Source: Gliomastix tumulicola (lineage: Eukaryota > Ascomycota > Sordariomycetes > Hypocreales > Bionectriaceae). From it: a DNA stretch of 64,000 nucleotides. Below the pieces are notes generated by a model. The model searched no databases. It saw only the letters and a list, made by a program, of their open reading frames with translations, and had not been told where the DNA came from. A program made the translations under genes and the position numbers. Shown piece by piece: positions 12,039-24,367 of the stretch (position 1 is the first letter of the stretch; each line of letters starts with the position of its first letter). The stretch is taken from contig BCHX01000002.1 in NCBI GenBank assembly GCA_001599755.1, positions 3,640,330 to 3,704,329 on the forward strand, given 5' to 3'.

Positions 12039-13141
12039 TTACTCTTTGATTTCACAATATGTCAACAGCTTCCCGTGGCTCTCATCCCCGACCGAGAGCC
12101 CATGCAGAACATTCCGGCTCCCCCACTCGGCGCTCCGGCCCATGGCGATGCGCAGCGCCCCGACGCTGAGCTTCGTCGACAGTGACGAGTTGCGCGCGAG
12201 GCCCGTGTTGCACAGGCCGGGGCTCACATAGTTGATGACGACCCCGGTTCTACCGGACGGCGCGAGGGTGGCGAGGCGGCGGGTGGCCATGATCTGCAGA
12301 AGCTTGGACAGGGCGTATCTAAGGATACACACACACGGCGGTTAGCTTGGTTTGGCTTCTCTCCTTTTTTTTTTTCTTTGACGAAACGACTTTATGATAT
12401 GCGTTTATGACTGTATGCCCCGGGCTACCAAGACAATGGGAACAAACAAGGCGGGAAATATATCTTTTCTTCTCTGCTTCCTTCTTTTTCCTGCATTTTC
12501 CAGCTAGGAGTAGGATATTGGATAAAACAATCTTACCTGTTTACACCATCGGTTGACCACTTTTTCTCGTCGCTGAGGTCTCGGAGGATGTTGCCCCTGC
12601 CGATCTTGGGCAGGTCGTCTTTTCTGGCGAAGCCAAGCGTGCTTGATACAATCTCGATAACGGGGCTGATGTTGTACTTGCGGGCGGTGCGCTGCATGTA
12701 CGGCATCAGCAGGATCGTGAGGAGCATCGTGCCCACGACGTTGACGGTGATGGTGCTCTCCATGCCCTCGCACTCGATCCATTCCGCGTTGGCGCCCGCC
12801 GCGTTCTGCACCAGGCCGTCCACCTTGTCGAGGTCGGACTCGACCCTGGCGGCGAACTCCTTGATGGAGGTATAGCTGGATAGGTCGAGAGCCCAGAGCT
12901 CGGCGACGCCGGTCTTGCCCGTCTCGGCCTCGAGCTCGGCGAGGGCCGCGGCGCCGCGGGGCGGGGAGCGGACGGCCATGACGACGCGGGCGGCGCCGAG
13001 GCGGGCGAGGTGCTTGGCTGTCTCGAGGCCGATGCCGATGTTAGAGCCGGTGACGATGTAGGTGTTGTTGGTGCAGTCGGAGGGCTGCAGACACATGGGG
13101 AGGGTCCGGTACTGGGACCGGAAGACGTCGACGAAGGACAT
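12039..13141 (-). CDS. Short-chain dehydrogenase/reductase (SDR)
   Basis: Two exons, 13141-12537 and 12318-12039, join in phase to 294 residues across a 218-nt GT-AG intron. The Rossmann cofactor motif is TGSNIGIG (residues 31-38), followed by the NAAG-type element in QNAAGANAE. The strand leading to the catalytic serine is EIVSSTLGF, and the catalytic pair is in YALSK (Tyr203, Lys207), whose codons follow the splice junction. This is a classical NAD(P)(H)-dependent oxidoreductase of the retinol-dehydrogenase/WW-oxidoreductase-like fungal group. There is no signal peptide or membrane anchor, so it is probably cytosolic. Substrate is unknown; small-molecule carbonyls or alcohols are usual. A TATA box lies 79 bases upstream of the start. 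Confidence 0.93.
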
Positions 13142-15389
13142 AATGAGGCTTTCAGGGGAATAGTCGTGCTTGGAATGTCTGTATGGTTACAAGATATCTA
13201 CGTAGTTGAGAATACAGAGCTTTTATAGAGACCGCATCCCTGGCATCTGCTGGGAAGCCTCCTGTAGACCTCCTAATTTCCATCTCTAACTCCGATGCGT
13301 CTATCTCACACGGTACGACTGTTGCAAGGGACGAGTCACCATGCATGCAAGGTGCTGCTTGATATTCGTGATCTGATCAAACGGCTGTCAACTTGGCCGC
13401 GGCGATGCCCTCAGATTTAGAACGGACCAATCAGAGATTCGCTTCCTAATCGGGAAATCCGGGGTCTGATTGGTTGACGAAGCCCCGACCCTCTGAAGCT
13501 TCGAGGGGCGACAAATTGCTTGCATCGAGGGAAATTGTCGACCCGCGGCGTTTGTCACATGAAAGACAAGGAGGTGTTTGTTCAACTCGGACTTAGCATT
13601 GCAGCAAGTCGCCGTTGAGGTGTTCCTCATACAGTGCACTGAGAGTGCAGCCTGTACCTCCACACTGTGCTGGGACGATGGATATCTGGTGAGAGTAAGT
13701 ACTAGTACTCTTCCAATCGACGAAGAAGCTACCTGTGAGGAACAAGCCCACTGGACTCCGATACTCGAACTCGGTCAACGACAGCAAAGCCCTTTGCCCG
13801 GCCCACTGCTCCATCACACGCAGCCCGCGATGGACGAGAACTTTGGGTGGTGGTGTCCACGTGCAGCTTTGTTGTTCCTGTGGCATCTGGGTTTGGAGCT
13901 AGACCGAGACTACTGCATCAACGGTGCTGGTATTGTGCAACTTGTCCACGCAAGCCCTTCTGACGCCCGAATCCAGTGCATTATTGAAAAGATTGGGGTC
14001 CTTTCTGCACAGCATCACCGACGCCGGGCCGAGACCGTCTGCACTGCCTGGCTGGCTGGCCGAAATATCGAATATCCATCCATTACGTGAATTGATGATA
14101 TAGGCGCCACCTCACTCCGCATTGTACCAGCCAGCTGTCATGTGCTCCGTCGCACGGCGCGTTGGATTTGCGATTCATGGCTTCCAGCTCCAATCTTGAC
14201 CGGGCTCTGCTGGATACCGGCGGCTTTCGTGGATCAGCATCCATCCAGCCGTGTTTGGCCCTCTTCGCGTCGCTCCGTCTAAGACACCACTGAAGAAGTT
14301 GGATGGGTGGATGGATGGATGGATTTGTGGCCCGTGGCTTCAGCCTAGAACGCCACTTTCTCGTTTCTGGCCCTGCATAATCGCGACGTGGCGCACACAC
14401 TTGAACGCTCGCGCTCCTTCTCAAGGAGGATATTACGCGATCCCAGCCGGAGCTGAACATGATTTGCTGGGATGGCCTTGGGGGCGGATGCATTGACGCC
14501 GGGCTTCCCAGCTGGTGAAATGAAAGGCACGACGCATGTGATATGTACAGTAACTAGCACGCAGCTGAGAATGAGCGATGCCCTTTGCGTTACCTGCCTT
14601 ATGCGCATACCCGTAGCCATGCGTACGGGTCTCGTCAACCCGACAAACGGCGACTCCCCGGCGATTCCCCCGCCTTCACTGGGATCCCGAGGTGAGCAAC
14701 TTAAGATACCAATGACGGCGCCGTATTGACTCGGGTACCTAAGTAGGCAAGGTATAGAAGGCCTTGCCTTGATTCGCCCTCCCATCAGATCTGCAACTAT
14801 TGAAGCTTAGGGCCCATCCTGGTTCGCTATCGCGGCTCCGAGGACGAATCATCCGTGTTGGTCTCCTCCCAACCGCTCTGATAAAGGGCGTTTGGGTCTG
14901 CGCCGAAGTTCTCATTTTTGTGGTGTCCTGCGTGCACTTGTGATTGGGGCAGCCCGCCACACTCGCTCGCCCTTCCTTGGTTCGAGATTTGCCAGATTTT
15001 CTGGGAGATATAATATGGGAGGGACGGGCGGCAGCCACGGCTCCTTCCTTGTCAATATTTGCACTTTCCTTCCCTCCCTGCAGTCGGAGCTGAGGTTGTA
15101 AATGAACTTAATGAGGCACGGTCCAAAACAAGGCAGGACCTACCTGGGTGTTCCTTCCTCTTTGTACATCCAGCATTCTTATGACCTTCGACACCCTCAT
15201 TCGGCCTCGCCTATTGTTCTTCCTCCTCACCTCAGTCGACGCTCATTGTTTCCCTTTCCTTTTCCTTCCTCTTCTTCTCTGCACCTACGAATGGCCGTTC
15301 GTTCGTGACCCTTCTCAACCACCCACTGGACGCCGACTCTCAGCAATCCTCGACGACCGTCTTGACGACACCTTCGCTTCTCATAGGAC
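13142..15389. other. 2.25 kb intergenic region, promoter side of the SDR gene and of the next gene
   Basis: CCAAT motifs appear at 13427 (ccaatca) and, inverted, near 13468 (attgg). A 170-codon open frame at 13578-14090 (+) has no family resemblance and is not called. Short GGAT tandem units occur near 14302-14323. From about 15180 the sequence is C/T-rich, suiting the leader of the gene at 15390. Confidence 0.5.
13220..13227 (-). promoter_or_regulatory. TATA box of the SDR gene
   Basis: On the minus strand the sequence reads tataaaag, a full TATA consensus, 79-86 bases upstream of the ATG at 13141. This spacing would leave a leader of about 50 bases. A strong TATA box suggests inducible rather than constant expression, which is inference. 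Confidence 0.5.
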
Positions 15390-16562
15390 ATGCCGCTGGA
15401 TTACTGGATAAACCAACCAGCCGACACAGCATCTATTATCTCCGCCTCTTCGACGCACTCACCGCTGTCACCCGCTCAGTCTGGTGCTGCCAAGCCTCGC
15501 ATCATCCCCAACTTCTCTTACCCGACATCCCTGTACTTGGCTTTGGGTGCGCGCGCCGGTGAAGAGTCTGCTCGTTTCGCACGATCATTCGGCGGCGGAG
15601 TAAGAACACGGAACTCTATCCCGCCAGAAGGTCTCGTTTTCCAGCTGCGGCATTCCCTCTCACCCTCACCGACGTCTACTTCCGCCTAGTCAGCTGGACC
15701 GTCGAGGCGTGAGACTGAGGGTCCTGACATCCACGACTCGGGGCGAATCTCGTGTGCATCGAGTGGATGGGAGGATCTGACCGAGGACACCATCACCAGC
15801 GACGCCGATCATGCGCCCTCATACCCTCGACACCCTGTCTGCGTAAGTCACAGGCTTGATCGGTCGGCAGACACGAGATGCATGCTTTCGACATCAGACG
15901 AGACAGCAATCCCAGGACAAAACGGCGAGACTAAAGTCGCGAGCGAACCTGTTAGATACATCACCTCCCAGCTGCCCTCTCAGCTGGGCACCACACACAT
16001 ACCCCCGTCAACTCAGGACTTGTCGATGTACGACGGACTACCTAAGATGAGTGTGTCAAACTCATCAGACTCGCCATCGACGGCGAGAGAATCCCGATAT
16101 ATCTCTTCGATCCCAAGACGTATTCAATCGGAATACGATTTATCGATTCACAGAGGCGATGCAATCGGCTCTAACGAGAAGGCCGAGCAGGAGAAGAAAC
16201 GCTCAGGGACATCGCGCTGGCTTCGCCAAGTCAAGGAATGGATGTCCACAAGTGAGCCATCAGCAAAGGCCATGAAAGATGAACGGGTCAAGGTGCAGAA
16301 GCGTCTTGGCCCCGATGCGAAAGACACTCGAAGCATAACGAAATTCCATTACCCAGGAGGTCAGATACCCGACGGGGTCATCACCTCAACATCAGGGCCT
16401 CGGCCGGAGAAGGCGCTTCGGAGCAGCATGCGAGACAGCACGCTGAGGAGTTCATACCTCAAGACGAGCCCGACTGTTCATTCTCTGTCGAGCGCTGGAT
16501 CATGGCCACCGAGCTCACCAAGCATCAAGGAAGGCAATCCGGTCGCTCCGTGGGACAGCTGA
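15390..16562 (+). CDS. Unknown serine-rich, mostly disordered protein
   Basis: I do not recognise a family. The reading frame starts at the ATG at 15390, directly after an in-frame stop, and is open to 16562 except for one TAG at 15687-15689. That TAG is the end of a possible 90-nt intron, 15600-15689, with donor GTAAGA and acceptor CCTAG. Its removal keeps the frame and gives 360 residues. The N-terminal part (FSYPTSLYLALGARAGEES) and a block at roughly residues 235-265 (SRWLRQVKEWMSTSEPSAKAMK) look the most structured. The rest is Ser/Pro/Arg-rich and lacks domains or membrane segments. A good donor-like GTAAGT at 15843 has no acceptor that keeps the frame open. If the intron is not used, only the 99-residue upper part would be made. 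Confidence 0.6.
15600..15689 (+). other. Candidate 90-nt intron, multiple of three, containing the only in-frame stop
   Basis: Donor GTAAGA at 15600 and acceptor CCTAG ending at 15689 flank a stretch whose last three bases are the in-frame TAG. Both junctions are phase 0. Retention would truncate the protein after 99 residues; splicing yields 360. Confidence 0.6.
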
Positions 16563-17467
16563 AGGGAATAATGTACAAAACATAGGGATCAAAAGGTCGG
16601 ATATCTAAATTGATTGGAGGAATATGGGCTATTCTGGTTGGATTGGTCTTGCAAGCATGCACCCACCATTGATAGGCGTCTGGGAGTTATCTGCCAAGGA
16701 CGGCACGGGATTCCCTGAGGAGCAACGGAAATATTCAGCGACGTTTAATACTGTATCTTTTTCAATGGCAATCGTCACTTACCTGGAAACGGTTAGAATC
16801 AGCGACATTCAAATTGTTCGCATCTCGTCCAAGGCTTTAGCCCCGATCCGCGCATTGAAGCATTGCAGAAGCTGAGCAAAAGCTCCGGTGGCTTCGGGCG
16901 TGTGACCAAAGGGATGGGGCAAGTTGTCCCACGTCAATCAATACTGACACCATATCTCTCACCAAATTCCTTCGACAAAGGGAACAAAGCAATACGCTGC
17001 AACCAGCCAAAGCGCTGACTGGCCCGGCTAGTGCAGAGTTTATTGGAGGTCAGGAGCTCTGGTTTCTGGGTCCCGGATCTGTCTGGGCCAGTCGCACGAT
17101 GCAGCTAATCGAGGCCGACGGGACTAGTAGCTTGGGCTCGCTGATTGGCGATGGGGAGCTCAGTATGACGTATACTATTTTTTTCCTCGGACCCCTTCGA
17201 CTCTGCAGCGAGGGCGGCATGAGCAAGATAAAGCGTTGACCGAGGGTCGCTCGGCTCCTAGAGTTGGCTGGCGTGCGTGTATTTTTCTACCCAATCTTCA
17301 TTGTTTGTTCTTCTCACCTGCTCACGGGGGTTACGGTGCTTGGAAGCTATAGTCAACGATATACGGACGGCCTGACTGGAAAGGCTTTCTACAGAGTCGG
17401 CACGGTTGACAGCTGCAGGAAAATCACATCATAGCATCACGAGTGCCGTCGAGGCTGGGCGTCCACG
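16563..17467. other. Intergenic region, 0.9 kb
   Basis: Nothing recognised. A short open frame at 16624-16875 has no family resemblance. The region should hold the terminator of the upstream gene and the promoter of the membrane protein gene. Confidence 0.55.
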
Positions 17468-19144
17468 ATGCCAATCTTCTCCAAGAACAACGACCACGAC
17501 GACGGCGGGTCTGACCGTCGAAGCAACAATAATCACAACAGCAACCACCGCGATGACGACGACGACGACGTCCTCGGCCAGGGAGGCCCGCCGCCCGACG
17601 AGCACACGCGCCTGCTGCCGAACCGCCTCGACTCGAACCGCGGGCTGCTGCGCCCGGACGACCCGGCCGTCACGCCGTACAACCTGTGGACGGTGCGGAT
17701 CCTGCGGTACCTGACGGTGCTGTTCACGCTCGTCACGTTCGCGTGGTGGGTGCTGCAGCTCGTGTCGGCGTTCGCGACGCCTCCCGGGCTGCACACGCGG
17801 GGCAGCGGCTTCTTCGCGTTCGGGTTTGCCAGTCTTGCGCTGGCGAACATGGCGTTTACGCTGCTGTTCTTCGGGGTGCCGGCTAAGTCGGTGAGGATCT
17901 TGGCCATCGTGATGGCGGTAGGTTTGCCAAAGTACACCCCCCTCTGTGAAACTGGTACTAATAGCACGACATTTTAGGGTATTCTCCTTCTCGATATGAT
18001 CCTCATCCTTGCAGTCCAGAAGACGCGGTACGAGGAAGGTTGGGTGGGCACAGTCAGCATCGTGTGGACTTTGCTTATGAGTCTCTGGACGCTGCTCGTC
18101 GATCGAACCGTGCAATGGGGCAAGGCCGAAGAGGAAGAGCGCCTGACGGGCCGCGCAGAGACGAGGAGAACACTGGTCGAATGGCTCGAGGTGCTCGTCT
18201 CCACGATTGCGTACGTGATCATGGCTTTAGCCGCCCTGCTCATCACCCTCACCATCATCCTCCGAGCACTTGACGCCAGCGTAGGTGCGCCGGGTCAGCG
18301 ACACTGGGTCGATGGCGGCAAGTACCAGATTCACGTGTACTGCCACGGAAACAAGACGGATAGCGAGGGCCACAAACTGCCGACGGTACTGTTCGAGGGA
18401 GGAGAGCGTCCGGTGGAGGAGAGCCTGTGGGAGTTTGCCGACAATGCCGTCAAAAACGGCTCCATCTCTCGGTATTGCTTTGCTGACAGGCCGGGCTTTG
18501 CCTGGTCGGACACGGCCCCGTCTCCCTTCTCCGTAGGGTTCGCCACGGACGTGTTCAGCGAGGCGCTGTCCAAGGCCGGCGAGCACGGGCCCTGGGTCCT
18601 CGTCAGCGCCGGAGTCGGCTCGCTCTACTCCCGGGTCTTCTCGTCCCGAAACGGACCCGACATCGAGGGTCTTCTGCTCATCGCCCCCCTGCACGAATCA
18701 TTCTTGGGCCAGACGGGCGCGCCGGGACGGGGCTTCCTCCTCTGGCTGCGCGGTGTCATCTCCCCCCTCGGCCTCGACCGCCTCCCCGGCGCCATCTTCA
18801 GAGGTCGGACGAGCAAGGACCGAATCTACGGCCGTTCCTCGCAGCAGGACGGCAAGGCCATCTTCGCCCGCCTGCAGGAGAGCCTCGTGGCGGACTCGTT
18901 CACGCGGCGCGAGGTGGAGAGCAGCCGCGAGGTGCAGCGCAAGGGCACGGCGCTCGTCGTCATCAGCTCGGGTGATCAGATCAAGGACGAGAAGCGCTGG
19001 GAGCGCAGGCAGCGGGACCTGACGACGCTGACGAACAACCTGAAGCACTGGGACATCGTGGACGACGCGCCCCACGAGGTGTGGCGGACGCTGGAGGGGC
19101 GGGACAAGATTGAGAAGAGGCTTGAGCAGCTCGTGCGCGGATGA
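17468..19144 (+). CDS. Integral membrane protein with a degenerate alpha/beta-hydrolase domain
   Basis: Two exons, 17468-17917 and 17978-19144, join in phase 0 over a 60-nt intron and give 538 residues. The N-terminus is polar and Asp/Asn-rich (residues 1-60). About six hydrophobic spans follow between residues ~75 and ~245. The C-terminal half (about 260-525) follows the alpha/beta-hydrolase plan: an oxyanion-type loop (VLFEGGERPVEESLWEF), a DRPGFAWSD turn, and the nucleophile-elbow position VLVSAGVGSLYSRVF (357-371). In active relatives this last block reads GHSxGG; here the nucleophile site is Gly362, so hydrolase activity is unlikely. Proteins of this layout are often annotated 'mitochondrial integral membrane protein' in fungi, but location and function are not established here. 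The start at 17468 is the first ATG of the open frame. Confidence 0.85.
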
Positions 19145-20578
19145 TCGATGGCTTCTTCTTTCTGGTTCACAACAAGGCCCGTTGCGTGTGTCGAGGCCTG
19201 TTTGTATGAGGGTTAGTTGGGTTGAGATTGGAATTTGGATCAGCGCCCAACTGGTGGAGTATTTTTTTCCAGGGTCGAGGCTTGCTTGAGCTTGTCGCTG
19301 CTCTTGCCTTGCTTGGTGCATGATTTTATCATTTTACGAATGGCATCACGAGGACACCTTACTGGATGAAGTGCCACATGAATCTTGAGGAAATGAGATG
19401 AAGCTGCTGCCGAAGTGTCACCAGGTTGCACAGCATGCAAGATTTTCTTTCCTGTTCGGTGGCGGTATGTCGCATCAAAACACATTCCCTGGATTGATGG
19501 TCAAGTAATTTCCCCCAGAGCGAACCGCACTGCCGACGGATGGGGTACTTCAATATGGAGACAGACCAAGTACTAACTACCCTGTATTTCCGCAAGTGGC
19601 TGCCCAAAAGTGAGTTCCTCTACCTTGCCTCCCCTCCATCAAAAGTACCGCTGCCCTGCATGGCGTCTCCAGGCACACATGCTTCGACGGCATGGAAGCC
19701 GTTGGCAGAAAAAAAACACTCGGGAAAGCATGAGATTTTAGAGTGCGGCATGGCAACGGTTTTCCATGGGACGTCACCTCCCCAGCAGCATCAGTCTCGA
19801 AAAAGCTATCCCTGGTGAATTTCGTAGCAAGTGAATGTCCCGTCGGCTCTCGAAGACTCCTCTCCAATGCTCCAATGCTCCAATGCCGGTGCAGTGCTAG
19901 AAGGGATTGGATCCATCAACCAACCAAGTCCCAGCCAGTGCTGTGCCAGTCCCCAGCGCCTGTGCCAGCAGCCAGCTCCAGCGCCAGAATCCCCCAAACA
20001 TCCACTGGCCACAACGCCCAACTCCTTCATTTCGCACCGCCTGATCTGAACTGACTCTCCTTCATCGGCCCCTTTCTTTCCCAACAACTCCCCTCCTTCC
20101 TCGCGACTGGCAGGCCATAAAGAATAGATACGAGGCGCGCCTTGCCCTTACATCCATCCTCCCCCTCGCCACGACGCACCTCGAACCACCGTCGTGGCCT
20201 GCTTCGCCTCACTGCCGCCAGCCGAGGCGTGGTACTTCCTCCCTTACCGCCAAGATAGACGCCTCGCAAGCACCCAACCCGACGGCGAGGCCACCCTTCG
20301 ATTGCCCGACCGACTCGACCGACCGGCTGGACCTCGACTCTGCTTCGCTCCCTCGACTCCCAATTGACGTGCTGGTCCTCGCCAACCCGTCTCCTTGTCG
20401 CCTACGCTACCCCTGGGTTCTCGCGTGTCCCAGCTGATGACGATCGAGGCCGCCCCTCTCCGACGAATGCTGCATCCCCGGTCTCGACAGCTCCTGTCTA
20501 CTTAGACTTCATCCTCGGCCGGGAGAGGACGTCTCGTCACCCAACGCACACCACCCCCCCTCAGAGAAGTCCTCAGCC
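19145..20578. other. Intergenic region and probable long leader of the LIM-RhoGAP gene
   Basis: The first half holds nothing recognisable. From about 20040 to 20578 the plus strand is strongly C/T-rich, with short open frames that look like leader sequence. No conserved peptide is seen, so I take it as the 5' untranslated region and promoter of the next gene. Confidence 0.5.
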
Positions 20579-23500
20579 ATGGAGTCTGAGTACGGCAATC
20601 CTCCTCCGCCAGGCGATCGTATGCGGGGGGCAGGCTACTCCACAGACTACCCAGCCCCCGACCCGGCCTACACGAGCGACGGCCACTGGCAGCAGAACGG
20701 CGGGCACAGGACGCGGACGCCCGACAGCGGACATCACCGGCTGAAGCCGAAGACGTCCGGGTCCAGTGCCGGCGGCGGCGGCTCTGGCCCGGGCAACTGG
20801 GACGCCGAGTCCCGCAAGAGCAGCGAGAGGAACCGGTCGCGGCAGAGGAACGGGCGGACGGGAAGCGGCCAATTGAGGATCTGCAAAAAGTGTGACAAAC
20901 CTCTCACGGGCCAGTTTGTCCGTGCCTTGGACGGTACTTTCCATCTTGAATGCTTCAAATGTCGGGTATGGTCAGCCCCCTTACCCTCGACCCGCTCCCC
21001 CAGGTGGCGGTGTCTATCTGAGTCTGAAATCTAACCTAGCTCTGGCTATCTCTAGGACTGCGGCGAAGTCGTGGCATCGAAGTTCTTCCCGGTAGACGAC
21101 GAGAACGGGGAGGGGCAATACCCCCTCTGCGAGACCGACTACTTTCGACGGCTGGGCCTACTGTGTCATCAATGTGGCGGGGCGCTTCGAGGATCATACA
21201 TCACGGCACTGGACCGCAAGTATCACGTCGACCACTTCACCTGCTCTCTCTGTGACACCGTGTTCGGGGCCCAGGACAGCTACTACGAGCACGATGGCGA
21301 CGTGTACTGCCACTACCACTACTCGACGCAGTTTGCCCAGCAGTGCAACGGTTGCCAGATCGCCATCCTCAAGCAGTTTGTCGAAATCTTCCGCAACGGG
21401 CAGAACCAACACTGGCACCCCGAGTGTTACATGATTCACAAATTCTGGAACGTTCGCCTGGCACAACCGTCGGATGCTGCTCGGGTTGCAGCCGGGTCCG
21501 ACGACCCAGAAAGCCGAGATATGATCCGTGTGGTGGAGGAGCGCATGGAGGAGAAGGTCTACCGGATATGGAGTGTCTTGTCGACGTTCGAGGAGTCGTC
21601 CGCGGCATGTATCTCCGACATGCTCCTCCATGTCAGCAACGGGGCCTATATTGACGGAGTCCTGACGGCTAAGCGCTTCATATGGCACGTCGAGATTCTG
21701 TTCCAGTCTACCGATCGCCTGGAAGACAATATGACCCGTTTCGCCGAGAAAGGTAACATCTCGAGAACTCACGTGCTCCAGAAGGACGAAGGACTAACGA
21801 CAATACATTAGGGATGTCATACGGGCGAGAAGCTAAACTACTCTGTAAGAAGATAGTCTCGTTTTTCTCACTCTTGTCGAAAGCACAGGACCCGACAGCT
21901 CGGAAACTCGGCGTTACACAAGAACTGTTATCACTGGTCACCGGTCTGGCCCACTACCTGAAGCTCTTGATCCGCATTTGTCTGCAAGGTGCTCTGCGAC
22001 TGGAACGCGAGACCCAAAATTCCGACGGCCTATACGAATTCCTCGACTGCCTTAACGACTTCGAAACCTATAAGAACGACGATGGCGCCCTACAAGTGAC
22101 CATGGGAGGGTTGCAGCTCTCTGCCAAGGACTCAGATCACTGCTCCCTCTGCCATAGAGCGGTAGAGGACGAGTGTGCCAAGAACGGAGACGCAAGGTGG
22201 CATCTTGCTTGTGTTAACTGCAGCAACTGCAGGCGAGAACTGGGCAGGTCGCTATCGGAAGCGCTATACAACTCCTATGACAGGAGGATATACTGCACGA
22301 CGTGTGTTGCTCCCCAGGCCGAGGGGACGTCGCCTTGCGAGCACGTCTCCAAGCTGCAGCAATATGTGTTTTTACTACGGGTAGCTCTGGCTCGACTATT
22401 GGACATCTTGCGGAGCAATGGGACCTTGCCGGCGGGAAACGACGAGCCGCCACATAACGCACAGATCGATGAGAACGGGGGCCTCATGGAGCCTCCTCGC
22501 CTAACGTCGGACACGAGGTCCAAATCATATGCGGGGGCCACCGACAAAGAAACTCACAACCGGCGGGAGTCGTCTTACGAGAACACCCTCAATGACGTCC
22601 GGAGGCTACGAAGCACACGTTTAGACCGACATCTCTCGACAAGTGTGAGGCAAGCCAGGTCAAGTCGTGTTATGGATATGGATGGCCGAGGGCCACGACC
22701 AGGGTCTGCTGGAGCCAATGATACGCACCACCACCAGGGGTCTACCGACGGCATGTTTGGTAATAACGACGCCATCACGCTAGACGATATTCCTCGAATT
22801 GTGGCTGTGGAACAGTCCCGTGAACAGCAGGAGCGCGAGAGAGGGCCTAGGCTAGCACAAGATCCGAATGGTCCCCTTGGGCATCAGAGGACGCAGTCGG
22901 CAGGAAAGGACCAGGACGTTCGGGTCAACGACCTTATGCCTGCTCGGATGAACCGCAAGTTCTTCTCGGAGTTGTCGAGTCTCGAGTACTTTATCGTCAG
23001 ACATCTCGCAGTCCTGACGATGCAGCCCATGATCGAGCCGGAATTCACGTTGGATGAGCTTCTTGGCTTTATCGACACTCGAAAAGCGACATTCTGGAAG
23101 AATCTAGGCAAGGCATTCAAGAACGACAAGAACAAGAATCCCAAGAAGAAGGGCGTGTTCGGTGTTGCTCTGGAGACCATCATCGAGCGGGATGGAGCCG
23201 AGTCCACGGACGGCGTTGGTCCCGGCACATTAAAGATCCCGGCCATCGTCGACGACATCATCTCGTCGATGCGCAAGATGGATCTCTCAGTCGAGGGTGT
23301 GTTCCGCAAGAACGGAAACATCAAGAAGCAGCAGGAGATGGTGGAGCGAGTCAACACAGAAGGGTGCGACACTGTCAACTTTATGGAGCAGCCTGTTGTC
23401 CAGCTCGCTGCCTTGCTCAAGCGTTACCTCCGAGATCTCCCCGACCCTCTCATGACGCACAAGCTCTACAAGCTCTGGATCAACGCCGCCAAGATCAACG

Positions 23501-24290
23501 ACCCCGAGCGACGGAAGCACTGCTTGCACCTCACGTGCTGTCTGCTGCCCAAGAGCCACCGTGACTGTCTCGAAATCCTCTTCTCTTTCCTGAAATGGGC
23601 GGGCTCTTTCCACCAGCTTGATGAGGAACTCGGCTCAAAGATGGATATTAGGAACTTAGCCACCGTGATTGCGCCGAATATCCTCACAAACTTGTCCAAG
23701 GCCGCGGCCCTGGATAGCGAGGCAATCTACGTCATTGACGCCGTAGAGATGCTTATCGCGAATATCGAGGAGATGTGTCAGGTAAGTTGTATCTCCAGAA
23801 GACTTGTCGCCTTCAGTGACATTGCTAATCATCTATCTTCACTCAGGTCCCCGACGAGCTTCTGACGCTTCTGAGTGACCCCACAATCTTCAGCAGCGGG
23901 ACCGAACTGACGACCAAGGAAATTCTGAAGCGGTTCCAGGATCGCAAAAGTCCCCTTCCCATGTCAGATGTCAACGAGGTGTGGAATAGGGCAGACAACT
24001 CAACACGGCCTCCTCCAAAGCGCGTCGAGACGGATCCCGCACTGTGGCAAGGCGAGTCATCAGTCAGGCACGTCCGGGAGCCCATCCCGCCGCCTGGGCA
24101 CGGTGGTACACCCCAGGGCACACCTCCCCAGTCGAGGTGGCGAGGCCCCAGCGAGCCTAGTGCGTACAGCCCATATCACGGCTCAGACCATCGCGTGGAG
24201 TCGGATCAGGAGCAGCGGCGAGAATGGAGAAATTCGGCAGGCTGGGGACGACCGGGCGGCGGTGGTTTGGGTGTCAGCGGGAATTCGTAG
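20579..24290 (+). CDS. lrg1: LIM-domain Rho GTPase-activating protein (Lrg1 type)
   Basis: Four exons join in phase: 20579-20965, 21056-21752, 21812-23781 and 23847-24290, giving 1165 residues. A Gly/Arg/Ser-rich start is followed by LIM1 (about residues 101-160, CKKCDKPL...CFKCRDC), LIM2 (CHQCGGAL...) and a third unit with only the first zinc finger half (CNGC...HWHPECYMIHKFW). A further LIM follows at about 390-440 (CSLCHRAV...CSNCRREL...CTTC). The RhoGAP domain spans about 811-1018, with the arginine finger in EGVFRKNGN, the LLKRYLRDLPDPL element and NLATVIAPN. Lrg1 of yeast and LRG-1 of Neurospora are Rho1-directed GAPs that restrain cell-wall synthesis and the cell-integrity pathway at growing tips; orthology is inferred from the domain order. 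The tail after the GAP domain is Pro/Arg-rich and disordered. Confidence 0.95.
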
Positions 24291-24330
24291 AGAGGCCGGC
24301 ACACATCCGAACCCCCTGAGACGACCATTC

Positions 24331-24367
<37 letters not shown>

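Noticed and set aside
13578..14090. A 170-codon plus-strand open frame in a gene-free gap
   Set aside because: No family resemblance, no splice support, overlapped by an equally plausible minus-strand frame; left as unproven.
14982..14989. ggttcgag as a possible tRNA B box
   Set aside because: No matching A box or cloverleaf arms could be drawn around it; similar words inside coding genes (36782, 55488) are chance.
15843..15915. Strong donor GTAAGT at 15843 as a second intron in the unknown gene
   Set aside because: All nearby acceptors (ending at 15870, 15897, 15906, 15915) shift into a frame that soon stops, while the unspliced frame stays open.
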